In this document: in pieces, positions 11,893 through 23,351 of the stretch
How positions within the stretch are numbered: position 1 is the stretch's first letter
Layout: every line of letters begins with the position of its first letter
NCBI GenBank assembly: GCA_001466705.2
Contig: LATX02000195.1
Location: forward strand, 434,001-498,000
Direction of reading: 5' to 3'
DNA length: 64,000 nt
DNA from: Moniliophthora roreri
Taxonomy: Eukaryota > Basidiomycota > Agaricomycetes > Agaricales > Marasmiaceae
The notes under the pieces: generated by a model
Seen by the model: only the letters and a program-made list of their open reading frames with translations
Told to the model about the DNA's origin: nothing
The model's database searches: none
Program-made: the position numbers and the translations under genes

Positions 11893-13330
11893 ATGAAGCC
11901 TCTAGAGGAATTACTACCACCATATCTCTCTGATTACATTGATCACTTCGAGAAGAAGAAGTCCAAACAATTCTCTCTGTCTCGATCATATGATCATGCG
12001 ATCAATTTGAAACCTAACTTCAAACCAAAAGATTGCAAGATCTATTCACTATTACCAAAAGAGAGACTCAAACAGGACAAATTTCTTGACAAAAACTTAT
12101 GGAAAAGATATATTTGGCCCTTGAAATCACCTATAGTATCACTATTCTTCTTTGTTGCAAAGAAAGAAGCAGAAGCGCTGAGACCATGTCAAGATTATCG
12201 AGATCTAAACAATGGAACAGTAAAGAATTGATATCCCCTTCCACTAGTCACTGACCTCATAGACAAGTTGAAGACTGCCAAAGTTTTCATGAAGTTGGAT
12301 TTATGTAACAGCTACAACAATATCTGGATCAAAGACGGTGACCAATGGAAAGCAGTGTTCAAAACACCACAGGGACTGTTTGAGCCTATGGTCATGTTTT
12401 TCGGACTGACAAACTCTCCTGTAACGTTCCAAGCCTTTATGAACGACATCTTGAAGGATTTCATTGACAAAGGTTGGTGTGTTGTCTATATGGATAACAT
12501 CCTAATCTTTTCAGACAAATGATAAATACATCAGCTCCACACTCAACACATATTGGAACGATTACAGGAGAACAACCTGTTTCTGAAACCAGAGAAATGT
12601 GAGTTCAAAGTAACAAAGACTCTCTTTTTGGGAATGATTATTACTCCTGGACACATTCAAATGGACTCCGCTAAGCTCACAGGAATAAGGGATTGGGAAG
12701 CACCAAAAACAGTCAAAGGTGTGAGATTCTTTCTGGGATTTGCCAATTTCTACTGAAAGTTCATAGAGAAGTATGCCAAGCTAGCACGACCTCTACATGA
12801 TCTGACAAAGAAGAATACCCCTTTCAAATGGACAAAATGTTGTCAAGTCACTTTCAATGTCCTCAAAGCAAAGTTTTTACAGGAACCAATCCTAAAGATG
12901 GCAAATGACAAAGAAGCCTTCTATATCAAAGCTGATGTGTCAAAATGGGCAACTGGAGTAGTGTTGAAACAAAGAGAATCCGATGGAGAACTGCACCCAT
13001 GTGGATACATCTCTCATGCTTTCACCCTAATGGAACGGAACTACGAAATTTATAATTGAGAACTACTTGCCATCGTAAATGTGTTGCAGACATGGAAGCA
13101 TTACTTTTTGGGAGGAAAACACCCAGTGACCGTTTTCTTGAACCACAAAAACCTGACTTACTACTGAACAGCACAGAAACTAAACTAGTGGCAGGCACGA
13201 TGGAGCTTATTCCTGTTACAATTTGATCTCCAGCTGGTACATGTTCCAGAAACAAAAATGGTACAGGCAGATGCTCTGTTATAAAGGTTGGATTTAATAG
13301 AAGGTGATAACAATGACAATGAAGACATCA
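11893..13330 (+). pseudogene. Gypsy reverse transcriptase and RNase H
   Basis: RT blocks are in order: CQDYRDLNN near 12189, VFMKLDLCNSYNNI near 12286, FFGLTNSPVTFQ near 12400, YMDNILIFSD near 12487 and FLGFANFY near 12733. The catalytic YxDD box reads YMDN, so the second Asp is lost. RNase H follows (IKADVSKWATGVVL near 12925); the later conserved DHKNL block reads NHKNL near 13140, also an Asp-to-Asn change. Stops occur at KN-stop-YPLP, FY-stop-KF and YN-stop-ELL, where relatives have Arg. The changes fit C-to-T decay on either strand. Confidence 0.85.
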
Positions 13331-13869
13331 TCATGCTACTAGATAAGCTGTTTATCAATGTGATCGATGCAGAGCTAAAAGGAATGCTAGAGACAGTATT
13401 ACCAAAAGACAAATTCCACCAAATGACATTGGAAAGTCTCATTGATAAAGGAGCACCACTGATAAAATCAGCACTACAAGATTGGAAGATTGATAATGAC
13501 CTCCTTTACTATAAAGACCAGGTTTATGTGCCAAATGACATAGTATTATGAAGACACATCATGAAAGCAATCCACAAGGCATTACCATATGGACATCCAG
13601 AGCAATGGAACATGGAACATGCTTGATCAAGTCCAATGCAATTATTAGTGGCCCAGAATAACAAAATTTATCAAAACATTCGTGGAAGGTTGTGCGGCAT
13701 GCCAACAAATGAAGGTCAACACACACTCTACACGAGTCCCGATTCATCCAATCAGGGAGCATAAAGATGCATTACCTTTCCAAATAATCTCCATGGATTT
13801 GATCACAGATCTGCCAGAAGTAGAAGGGGATAATTCAATACTTGTCATGGTGGACCACACTGCTACTAA

Positions 13870-14882
13870 CACTATGTACAAGGTGTTCTTTTAACATGGT
13901 TTTCTGATTGAGAAAACACTTAATCTTCTTGCAAAGAGAATTTTTATAAAACTATATATAAATTCTAAATTTCAATTGTGTCCTCTCAACAAGAATATGC
14001 CTGGAGAATACTAAATTTTCAGCAGCAAAAGATATGGAATTTTCAAATTCTGAGAATTAATAGATAATACAATATATTAGAATAATTTCCATACTGAGAA
14101 AACATTAAATTTTCTCTGGTTGAAAATGCTCAGAAAATGCTGATAAGATAAGATAAAAATTCCACATTTTCTATTGTGGGAAAGTCAGAGAAAACACTAG
14201 GAAAACACTAGGAAAATAGTAGGAAAATCATGTGAAAACACTATATTTTAAAGCAGTTCTTAGATAGTTTTCATATAGTTTTCCTTTTGTATTNAGAAGA
14301 GTCTGTGTTTTTTTATTATTTTATGATAATGAAATTATAGAATTATCCTTTAATTTTCTAATTACAAATATACTAAATTTTCTGCCTTATAAAATAGTGA
14401 GAAAACATTTAGAAAACAGATATAAGATTTTGAATTTTATATTAAAGGAAACATGTTAAATACAAAAGAAAAACTAAATGAAAACTATCTAAGAACTGCT
14501 TTGAAATATAGTGTTTTTATATAATTTTCCTACTATTTTCCTAGTGTTTTCCTAGTGTTTTCTCTGACTTTCCCACAATAGAAAATGTGGAATTTTTATC
14601 TTATCTTATCAGCATTTTCTGAGCATTTTCAACCAGAGAAAATTTAATGTTTTCTCAGTATGGAAATTATTCTAATATATTGTATTATCTATTAATTCTC
14701 AGAATTTGAAAATTCCATATCTTTTGCTGCTGAAAATTTAGTATTCTCCAGGCATATTCTTGTTGAGAGGACACAATTGAAATTTAGAATTTATATATAG
14801 TTTTATAAAAATTCTCTTTGCAAGAAGATTAAGTGTTTTCTCAATCAGAAAACCATATTAAAAGAACACCTCATACGTAGTG
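13870..14882. mobile_element. Second CACTA-type element, inverted halves around an N
   Basis: Left end CACTATGTACAAGGTGTTC at 13870 and right end ...CATACGTAGTG at 14882 are inverted. The right half (14295-14882) is close to the right part of the copy at 9164-9910. The left half (13870-14293) is the reverse complement of that same right end rather than the expected left end, with scattered mismatches. The N at 14294 is the turning point. Flanks are TAA and CAA, not a duplication. It may be two element copies wrongly joined. Confidence 0.7.
14294..14294. other. Single-N joint
   Basis: One N lies at the point where the CACTA-type sequence switches from reverse to forward orientation, suggesting a forced contig joint through a repeat. 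Confidence 0.7.
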
Positions 14883-15420
14883 CAAGAAGTAGAAATCTTC
14901 CTCTGCTTCTTCTGCACAAAAGAACAAACCAAGTGGAAAGACCTTCTTTCTTTTGCCAAGTTTATGCACAACAGTCACACTCATTCCATTATGAAACAAA
15001 GTCCCTTCTACCTCACAATAGGGTATCACCCTCAACTACTCCCCACTATATTTGGCAAATCACCTGTACCCTTGGTGGAAAAAAGACTAGTGGAGTTAAA
15101 GAAACTGAGGGAAGAAATGTTGGCCCTATTGGACATATCAGCCTGAAGGGTCAAAGAAAGGAATGGAAAGAATTTTGACAAGTTCAAGAAGGGTCAGAAG
15201 GTGTGGCTAGAAGGAAAAAACCTGTTGCTCAGATATCCCTCCCTGAAACTGTCCTCAAAATGTGAAGGGCCATTCGAGATAGAAGAAGTGCTGGGCCCAG
15301 TGACATACAAATTAAAACTACTGTTCCAATAGAGAATCCACTCTGTCTTCCATGCCAGACTTCTCTCACCATACAAGGAAACTGAAATCCATAGACCCAA
15401 CTTTCTAGAACTACCACTAG

Positions 15421-15620
15421 ATATTGTAGAGAGACAGGAAGAATTCGAAGTAGAAGTGATCATCAGACATAAACCATGAGGAAAGAACAGGAAACCAACC
15501 TACTACCTTGTGTCATGGAAAGGATTTGACTCTTCTTACAACGAATGGCTCTGACCTAGCAGATTGAAACATTTGATGGAACTATACCTAGACTATAAAA
15601 TTGCTCACAACCTCCCTTGA
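15421..15620 (+). pseudogene. Gypsy chromodomain
   Basis: After a GPVTYKL-type integrase tail, the frame reads EEFEVEVIIRHKP, a stop, then TYYLVSWKGFDSSYNEWL, a stop, and SRLKHLMELYLDY. The pattern (V-x-x-I, Y-L-V-x-W-K-G-F, N-x-W) is a chromodomain, which in chromoviruses directs integration to marked chromatin. Both stops are TGA, where related domains commonly have Arg. Confidence 0.8.
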
Positions 15621-15645
15621 AAGACAATTCCCAACCCCACAAACA

Positions 15646-16812
15646 ATGTCTTCAAACTAGCAATCCACTCCTTCTCGATGAGTCTTCTCTAACGAGGTAA
15701 CCTATTCTGGCCCCTTTCATCCATCAGCCTTCGAACTACTCTACATCTTGAATGCTGAACACTATAATGACCAACTGGCTGCAGCTGTGCAGAGCAATGA
15801 ACACCACAGAGCCCTACTCAGGAGCTTGTTGTTCCTTTAAGGGCATCGCTGAACGCTCAACAAAGCACTGGCCTGCCTAGATTGACAAGCAGGTGTGTTT
15901 GCAAACACTATGATGGAAGGAGACAACAGGATCCAGCTGACAGGTCCCATTACAGTACTAAGACCCACTCTTGATGTGGAGAATTTACCTCTTCATCTAG
16001 AAATCCTAGAAACAGATACAAACGACCCATTCTCCTCAGATGCCAATGTCTCCCCTAATGAACCCACCTTCTTTGCTGCAGTCCAAAGACACTGACATAA
16101 ACTTCGAGCAGCAATTCACGTCGCCAGAGGACAGTACCTCCTCAAACAATGACAATGCCTATGTATTATCACCTCGGCCAACCCAGAACCACACTTGGAT
16201 GACACTCAGATCACTACAGGAGGAAACGACTCCTCCATTGCAGATCGACACCTCTCTCTCCTTTATCCACTGACTACAGACCCCATCGAGTCCAGAAGAG
16301 GAACCCCTCCAAGCAATTCTTCCATCTCCAATGTGACTGAACGAGTACAGTTATCCCCTGATGTCACCCTCCCAAGTACCCTACTCCAGATGTTCAGAAA
16401 TCCCTTCATCCAAATCAACTCCCCCACAATCCCTAATGCCTCTTCCAATACCCCATTCTCTGCAACATTTGCAAAGGCCAGACTCTCCCCAATTCCAGGG
16501 CCCTCCAACGCCAATGATCTCCCCTCCTCTAATATACCACGAGACCCAAGTACGAATCGCCTCTATCATATCAGTTTGGGACATAGAGAACAAGGAAGTA
16601 GACAACAGGGCCTCACAACCCGAGCCCAGATCAAGGCCTCTTATGCCACATATAATGGGACAGACAAAAGAGGTGTTTGAAGCCCTTAATGCCCTGTGTG
16701 CTGTCTGGTGAACCACTGCACTGCCAACTGCCCAGATTACGACTGTCCAGTATGCACCAATAGTTCGTCTGGACATCTCCCTCGAGACTGTCACAACAAG
16801 CAAAGGTCTAAT
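15646..16812 (+). pseudogene. Extra 3' ORF of the Gypsy element with two zinc knuckles
   Basis: A single frame downstream of the chromodomain runs from an ATG at 15646 to TGA near 16812, broken by several stops. The N-terminal part (FHPSAFELLYILNAEHYND) is followed by a Ser/Thr/Pro-rich linker. The C-terminus has CPVCCLVNHCTANC (C-x2-C-x4-H-x4-C) and CPVCTNSSSGHLPRDC (C-x2-C-x6-H-x4-C) at 16690-16797. This second nucleic-acid-binding region is separate from the gag knuckle. Its role in the element is unknown; an accessory RNA/DNA-binding protein is my inference. Confidence 0.6.
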
Positions 16813-17083
16813 TGAACTTCAGGATAAAACCATACTATTGGTAGTCAAGCTGCTTTTGACAATCCAAGGGACAATACTGCATAGGACAATGAACTCTACA
16901 GAGATAGAGTCCTGAAGATCCCGATGAAGTGCCACCCTTAGCAGACAGATATAGTGTGGACTTAGGAGAACTCGAAGGGCTGAGAGTCTTTCAACTGGTA
17001 AGACCAGGAGAATTAAGACAGGGATGGTTATTATTTGACAGGCCAACAATGAGCATGGAAGCTCGAGCGTAAAAAGAGGGTAA

Positions 17084-17550
17084 TGTTACAATTTTCCACT
17101 CTCACAGACTTTATTTTCTTTTTTTGTTATTTAAGTGCTGAACGATCATTATATGCTTTCCATTAACATCTGGACAAGTCCACATTCCTAGCTCCCTTTT
17201 TCTTATACATCTTATTACACTTCTATCTTTTTCTATAGTGTTCCATTTATGACAACATTATGACTTCATTTCCTTCTTCTTGTTTCTTTCCTGTTCTTTT
17301 TCTTAGTCACCTTTTATTCTCTTGTATTCCAAGACATTCTAAGTAGTACAAATGCATATATACAATGAGTGTATAAAGGTAGATACAATCTGGGTCTTAG
17401 CTCTCCAGCTTGACCTGGTTAATTCAAACTTGTGTCTAAAGCAATAAAATGAACCTCTATCTCTGAATGAACTTGAACTTGAACCTTACTTTATAGCACT
17501 TAGTAATCAAGTGTTGTGGAGTTTGTCGTTGCTGCACAAGTAACGTAACA
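17084..17550 (+). repeat. 3' LTR
   Basis: A 467-bp LTR starting TGTTACAATTTTCC and ending AAGTAACGTAACA, with inverted TGTTAC/GTAACA ends, directly after the polypurine run at 17071-17080. It is the complete reference against which the 5' LTR deletion and CACTA insertion can be read. Confidence 0.85.
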
Positions 17551-18120
17551 CAACTACTCAGTGAGTAAGTTACAAGAAACCATTGAGTACTGTCCAACAC
17601 AGACCCCTTGGTGAGTGGCACAGACACTAGGATGGCCAAGATGGCCAAGATCAAGCAATAATGATAGTGGTCAGTTGTTCTGGCAGGTGATGCAATATGC
17701 TGTGCTCACAGAGTTTCAAATATCAGGTACAGGCTAGGTCAGTGTAGAGTATTAGTACTAACAAAAATCTAAGACTTAGTAAGCTTTTTCTGCACATGAA
17801 ACCAATGCCTTCCCAAAACAGATGGAAAAACATTGGCCTCCTCAATTGGGCAAGAAGCAAATCAGACAAGATATCCCTTGTCCTGATTTATCCAATGCTA
17901 CTCTCCTCTTCTTATTGACATTGACAGCCTCTTCACTATCACATCCCCAAGAAATTAATGTGTTTCCAACCTCTGATGCCATTCAATTCACAAAATCTTG
18001 CCAACCAAAAAGGCAAGCACAATAGAATGTCTCTTCACCTTTCTTTCTACCATTCTTTACCCACCATTTTGTGCTCCTCATGTACATACTTGCTTTAAAT
18101 TATTCTTGTCATGCCTCATG
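17551..18120. other. AT-rich intergenic stretch
   Basis: No recognised gene. A short open frame at 17822-18025 has no family resemblance and I do not call it. The stretch may hold the promoter of the spliced gene that follows. Confidence 0.35.
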
Positions 18121-19275
18121 CCTCCCAAGATCATCAAATCTCTGGTCAAGATGGAGCAAGGCCAATGCCAGTCCCAGCTGCATTTTCCCAAGAGCACCAG
18201 CCTCAAGAAGCACTACAGGGAACAAGTATGCAGTATTTGGAGGTCTGGTAACCTTGTAATGTTCAAGGATGGGGATCCAGATGTTGTCTCATAGTATGTA
18301 CTCATTTCTTTCTACTTTTCTGGATCTAATGCCTTGTTGTAGCCCTTTGGATCCCCAGACATGACAGTTAGCAACACCAAAGACTGTATATGATATGTTT
18401 CATGCAGGTGTCTTCAAGTTTTGGTGTCTAGAAGGCTTTTCCACACAGTGCAAGCATTTTCAAGATCACTGGAATTGTGTGCCAGAAAACAAGGGCAAAG
18501 TGTTGATTGCATGTCAAAAGGGCTCTGTCTATGGATGCAGCTATACTTGTAAGTTTTTCTGTGCTCCTCATTACTTCTAGCTACTGACACTCACTCTAGT
18601 TATTGTAGGCAATGTGTACTACCTTGGGAAAGATGCTGTAGTCTGGCAGGACTATGGCACTGCATATGGCAAGTTTTGAACTTGATTCAACTTTGCTACC
18701 CAATAATTAGAGCCTCTTTCAGCCTTTGCCTTCAATTCAGGTGTGACCCTGGATACTCCAGTTGAGGAAATGTGGCAGAGGACCTATTTCAAGTATAGAT
18801 CAGACATCTGTGCCTCCACTGACAACTTCATAATTGAGTTCAACTCAAGTGGTCATTTTAGGTCTTTGGAGCCTGAGGTTGAAGGTGAGGCTATTTTTTC
18901 CTAAGTCAACATGTTCTGACTTGCTTGCATAGACTATGTGCCTCACAACAACTCAGAGAAGAGAATGCACGAGGAATTGGATGATGGTGAGTTATTCCTT
19001 CTAATATCAGTGTTTCATATTCACTCAAGTCTCTCACAGAAATTGTTGTGATCAAAGGACCAGTCCCAGTGAAGCCCAAGTTGAAGAAGGCCAAGAAAAA
19101 TAACAAGAGGGGGGCATTGGCTCATGTAAATAAGAAGGCAAAGGTGTTAACCCCAGTCAAGACCAAAAAGACACCAGAATTCATCCAGAGTGCAAGCAAC
19201 TTCATTGGTAAGTGCTACACAACCTACATGATGTACAGAATACTGATGATGTCAGCAGACTTGATGCTAGATTAA
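18121..19275 (+). CDS. Spliced orphan gene, Lys-rich C-terminus
   Basis: I do not recognise the family. Exon-like blocks with consistent borders are visible: MPPKIIKSLVKMEQG at 18121; a Cys-rich block FKFWCLEGFSTQCKHF ending at 18548 (GTAAGT donor); NVYYLGKDAVVWQDYGTAYG at 18609-18668, followed by a GC-AG intron (donor GCAAGT); DTPVEEMWQRTYFKYRSD at 18741-18884; DYVPHNNSEKRMHEELDD at 18933-18986; and a basic tail with KPKLKKAKKNNKRG from 19040. The first intron borders are uncertain. Spacing of introns (45-72 nt) fits a basidiomycete gene. The early blocks contain several Cys/His pairs (C-x4-C-x5-H) that could bind zinc. Its setting among repeats suggests it may be carried by a mobile element. 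Confidence 0.4.
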
Positions 19276-20137
19276 GTTTTTTTGCTGCACTTTTTTATTA
19301 TGTTATTATGATTTTCTGAAGTTGCTTGCTTTGCATTTCTTGAACTATGCTAATATGTACAGTAGTAGTTTACATTCAGAAATACAGTAATGATATATAG
19401 TGCCATGTACAACATGTAGTCAATCAATTGTCTTTCACCAGAATCTTGTCAGTGTGAGTAAAGTCCTAGCCTCTCAGCATTGACTCCTCTTCTGGCATTG
19501 AAGCTCTTCCCAGGCACCAGGTCATCAAAACTGTTGTCGACCCAATGGAAGGTAGTGTCACTCACTGTATACTGAGTAAATGAGGTTTGAGTGTCACTTT
19601 AAGTTTACATGCATCTTCTTTGATGTTGCAGATCAGGAGGATAAGTAAGTTTTTGACAAAAAACTCTGACAGATGTCCAAAGCCATTTTGCAAGAAACTC
19701 TGACAAATAGCCTGACAATTTTTTAGCTATAAATAGGCTCTGGGAGCATGCCAGCACACTTCTATAAAATTTCCATACTGGAAAGTAAATTCCCACAGCC
19801 TCTGGAAGGTTTTCTGATGCATTGAGCCATATTGGGGCATAATGGGGGGGCTAAAAAAATTGCATTTGTGAGCTAATAGACTCGCTTATACTGTAGGATG
19901 ATGCTCCTGCAGTATGGGGGCACAGGGGTGCCAAAAAGAGGGTATATTAGGGTGATACATGCAGGATAAAGTATTGGTCCTTGGGCTACAGGACAGATAT
20001 TGACATGGGGTAATTTCCAGCATGTAGATATAATTAATTAAATGCCTGGGACACCAAATGGTAATAGGTTTCATTAGGTATTGGGGTAGATATGAGCAAA
20101 ATTCCAAAAAAAAACCAAAATTGGGGGATGGGTAGTA
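19276..20137. other. Repeat-rich, no gene
   Basis: No coding region is supported. About 19640-19805 reappears in reverse orientation at about 30820-30945 (shared words GGCTCTGGGAGCATGCCAGC-like and the TCCATACTGG motif), so it is a dispersed repeat. Confidence 0.5.
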
Positions 20138-20138
20138 N
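20138..20138. other. Single-N joint
   Basis: The sequence left of the N resembles the A-run plus GGGATGATGG-type segment near 25000, so this is again inside a dispersed repeat. Confidence 0.6.
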
Positions 20139-20774
20139 TAGAGGGTTCATATACTTCTGCATCAGTTTTATCTTTGATTATTTTGCAAATCTCTGCATAT
20201 ACGCCAGGTGGAATAGGTATATTCCTTTCTACTCAAGGTACATGAGGCAAAACTGGAAACTTTACAGGAGGAAAGAAGTTGGTCATACTACTTGAATATG
20301 CTACACAAAGAGCTAATCTGTTGATCAGATCCTGCTCTCTTATTGTCTATGTGTATGTGGTGATATGCAGAGTGTGGTCTGGTGTGATTAGAGTTACTGC
20401 ACTTAGACTCTTATCTGATGTTTGTGAACCAAATAAGTGTGTATTCATTTATCAATGCAGAGACTACAAGGATATATTTGTTTTAATAAATTTGTTTTTA
20501 TTGTGTGTTTTCTGGTTTCTACTATCTCAAAACTTCTACTTCCAATGTAGCCTGAGCCCTCTCTAAGATGTGTCAGCACTAGCAAAACACTAGCTGCCTC
20601 CAGAAAGCCACCAAAAAACTTGAAAACAACTATTCACTAAAGCATAGAACAAATATCTGGCTTTGCTATCACTATCAAATTTGGTATATAATCTTATATC
20701 TCAACTAGATCTACTCTGAGTCCCTAGGGCCTGACATGAGGAGGAAAATCTGATTGAATGTGATTTCTCTACAC

Positions 20775-20839
20775 ACTATGTATGAGGTGTTCTTTCTATG
20801 CGGAAATACACTCAGAATACTGCTATATATTTGCTTCCA
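20775..20839 (+). mobile_element. Left-end fragment of the CACTA-type element
   Basis: CACTATGTATGAGGTGTTC followed by TCAGAATACTGCTATATATT matches the first ~65 bases of the copy at 9164. It stops at the N at 20840. This is the only other visible piece carrying the true left end. Confidence 0.7.
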
Positions 20840-20840
20840 N
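20840..20840. other. Single-N joint
   Basis: The N separates a CACTA left end from the middle of an unrelated LTR-like repeat, so the two sides need not be neighbours. Confidence 0.7.
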
Positions 20841-22225
20841 AAGTGCTATCAATAGAATTTTAATTTCTACTTTACCTTTCTATGATATCTGCAAAGTGCA
20901 ATCTGCAGTCAAACAGTACAGAGGTACTTAGAGGAGACATCAAAACAGAAAGACGACTTAGAACAGAAACAATCATAAAATGATCCTCCTCTGAAGTCAA
21001 TATACGGATCAGAGTCAAAGCAGGCAATCTCTTAATAAAGAATTCACCAGTGGCTAAACAATATGCGATAACCTAACTAGGTATAAGGTCATCTCGGAAC
21101 GATGGAACTCATTTCCAAAGGACATCCACTACCTACAGACAGATACTATGAGACATACAAAGAATATCTAAATGCATAAGAAGTCCTAAATAAGACTGAG
21201 TGTGCACTGTCAAAGGAGATAGGAACAGTAACAGCGTGTTCTGACCTTGGAAACTTTGGCATCTAGGCCTCTACCAATGTGAGGATACTGGAATGGGAAA
21301 TGCTGTAAAGAGACGGGACAGATACAGCCATCCACTCATAGATACCCGACTTAGAAAAAGAGAAAATACAAATTATAGAGCCCAGAATGCCTGGAAACAT
21401 AGATACCCATGCAGATATAGTTGGATACCCTAGTGGCCAGACTCTGTGACATCCAAATATTCCCTCTTTTAGTATCTCAGTCACTCATTTATCATTACCT
21501 GAATTATCAGACATTATTTATATTTTTCTGTAGATATATTCCTTGGACTGTATATAAGGACAGCTAGATATTCATACATGCTCAAGTAACTCTGCCCCCT
21601 CTAATTGTGAATACATGAAGAGTTTGTTTGGTGTATAAATTTGTGTGCCATTCTAGTTTTGCTTTCTCACTTCAGGCCCTGGAGATTGGTCCTGAGTGAC
21701 TCCAGAGAGATAGACATCTGATAACAAACTTGTGTCATAAGAGATAAGAGTAACGCCTGTGTGTGTATCAGGTTGTGACACACTTAGAGTATTAGCAAGG
21801 GGTGTGCCTGTGCTGAACTCTTTGTAGAAATCAGTCTAGGACCTTTTCCAGTACACTGTGTGCTGTAGTTATCTTGAAGAAGTCTTGAACTCTGTAGAGT
21901 CAGACTATATCAGCTATCAAGTCTTTGTATGGGACTGTAGCTCTTGTGTTTTGTGCTTTGTGCACTGTGTTCTTGTGTGTGTGTTTGTGTGTTTGAATAT
22001 AAACTGTTTTAAAAACCCATATATACTCCTCTGGAGGTGAACACTCTGAAGTAGATTGCTTCCATAAGAGAGAGAATCAACCTAGCTAAGGGTTTTGTTG
22101 GCATTCTAAGTGCAGTAACTCTGATCATGTTGATCCACACTTGCACAACAAACTGAGTTAGACTTTTGGAGGTTATCTTTTGGGGTAGTTTTCCACTAGT
22201 CTTATTCAATAGACAAATTATCGGA
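20841..22225 (+). repeat. LTR-like repeat, copy I (5' truncated)
   Basis: The sequence from AAGTGCTATCAATAG to GACAAATTA repeats at 26455-28405, 29996-30639 and 31127-32275. It is cut on the left by the N at 20840. A run of TG words (GTGTGTGTTTGTGTG) near 21975 and GAGAATCAACCTAGCTAAG near 22072 are handy markers. No protein is encoded; short reverse frames that recur in each copy are passengers of the repeat. Confidence 0.7.
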
Positions 22226-22805
22226 AGATGATTACTGTATCAAGGCAACTTCAGAGTCGAGTTCAGAAACCCAAAGAATGGTAGGGAGCAACCTCTGGGT
22301 ATTTTAATAGCATCATATCCAATGGGTGTTCAGAAAGCCTCAAAAAACCACTTGTATGTGGATATATTCACAGGCAGTAATCCAGGCCTCATAGGACTAT
22401 CAGAATCAAATTCAGAGTATTGAATAACATTGGACATGAGTCCTGGGTCATGTGTATCCATGCAGTATAGCTTGATATATGAGTATATCAAGTTTATTGT
22501 AAATAGTAGTATTGTGCATATTATGTTTAAGCATTTAACAGATGGTGTGCTCTTCTGACTGAAAAATGTATAGATCCCAATGATCCTGGGGTGTATTCCT
22601 ATGTTATTTGATGCTCTGGATTCGATTCTGATGGTCCCATGAGGCCTGGATTACTGCCTGTGAGTATATCCACATACAAGTGGTTTTTTGAGGCTTTCTG
22701 AACACCCATTGGATATGATGCTATTAAAATACCCAGAGGTTGCTCCCTACCATTCTTTGGGTTTCTGAACTCGACTCTGAAGTTGCCTTGATACAGTAAT
22801 CATCT
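22220..22805. repeat. Hairpin-type inverted repeat
   Basis: The segment around 22218-22375 (GATGATTACTGTATCAAGGC onward) reappears as its reverse complement at about 22665-22805, enclosing some 300 bp. The arms include ATATCCAATGGGTGTTCAG. It could be a foldback element; no clear target duplication was found. Confidence 0.55.
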
Positions 22806-23350
22806 CCTGAGGAGCTATTCCATGATTACTGGCTAAATTATTTGTACAACAATTATGCTCTGTAAAAAGTATATTAGAGCACTGTGAATGCTTTGGTAAG
22901 TATATAGTCCTCATCAGTACATCAATAAAGAAGTTCTGACCACACTTCAGCTCATTCAAATTATTGCCTGTTCTGTAGTACTACTAAAATCCCAAAAAAG
23001 CAAATTTGGCTATAGTACTTCAGGAGAAAATAATACATCCATAAGCTTCTGTCTTCAACAGACAGACATATAAAGGATGTCCCAGCTATGAGGGATAAGG
23101 TCCAGCATCAATAGATCCCATACAGTACCATCCATCATCCCATTTTGGTTTTTTTTTTCAGTATTTTGCCCATATATACACCAATACTCAATTGAACTGG
23201 CTTCCAAATATATTTTCCCATATACTAGGACACTTAATCTCCATTATTCACCACTTAGGACATCTATAAAACCACTATAATGCATCTACCAGATTATATA
23301 AAGTTAAAATGTCCATATTCTGCATGTACAGGCTATTTACCTATTTATTA
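22304..23350. repeat. Left copy of inverted 1.05-kb duplication
   Basis: Largely the reverse complement of 24813-25859, with a few indels (for example extra bases in the ATATTCACAGGCAG part). Its right end is the N at 23351 and its partner ends at the N at 25860. Identical 70-residue frames occur at 22747-22959 (-) and 25204-25416 (+). Confidence 0.8.
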
Positions 23351-23351
23351 N
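23351..23351. other. Single-N joint
   Basis: End of the left arm of the 1.05-kb inverted duplication. The piece 23352-25859 probably belongs in the opposite orientation. Confidence 0.65.

Larger units (their letters stand above)
13330..15420 (+). pseudogene. Gypsy integrase, split by an insertion
   Basis: The integrase zinc-binding part ends in a CAACQQM block near 13695, and the core begins IISMDLITDLPEVEGDNS near 13786. The core is interrupted at 13869 by a CACTA-type insertion and resumes at about 14883 with KWKDLLSFAKFMHNSHTH and GYHPQLLP, the latter block typical of the end of chromoviral integrase. The catalytic region between these two parts is largely absent, so more than the insertion has been lost. 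Confidence 0.8.
8874..17550 (+). mobile_element. Ty3/Gypsy chromovirus, LTR to LTR
   Basis: A full-length LTR retrotransposon of about 8.7 kb including two nested insertions. The LTR ends TGTTAC...GTAACA are visible at both sides. Internal parts follow gypsy order: gag, aspartic protease, RT, RNase H, integrase and chromodomain, plus an extra ORF with zinc knuckles. Dozens of stops, mostly TGA, interrupt every ORF, so the element is inactive. A polypurine run AAAAAGAGGG lies just before the 3' LTR. I found no convincing matching 5-bp duplication outside the LTRs (TCGAC on the left, CAACT on the right); the 5' LTR start is itself rearranged. Confidence 0.85.
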
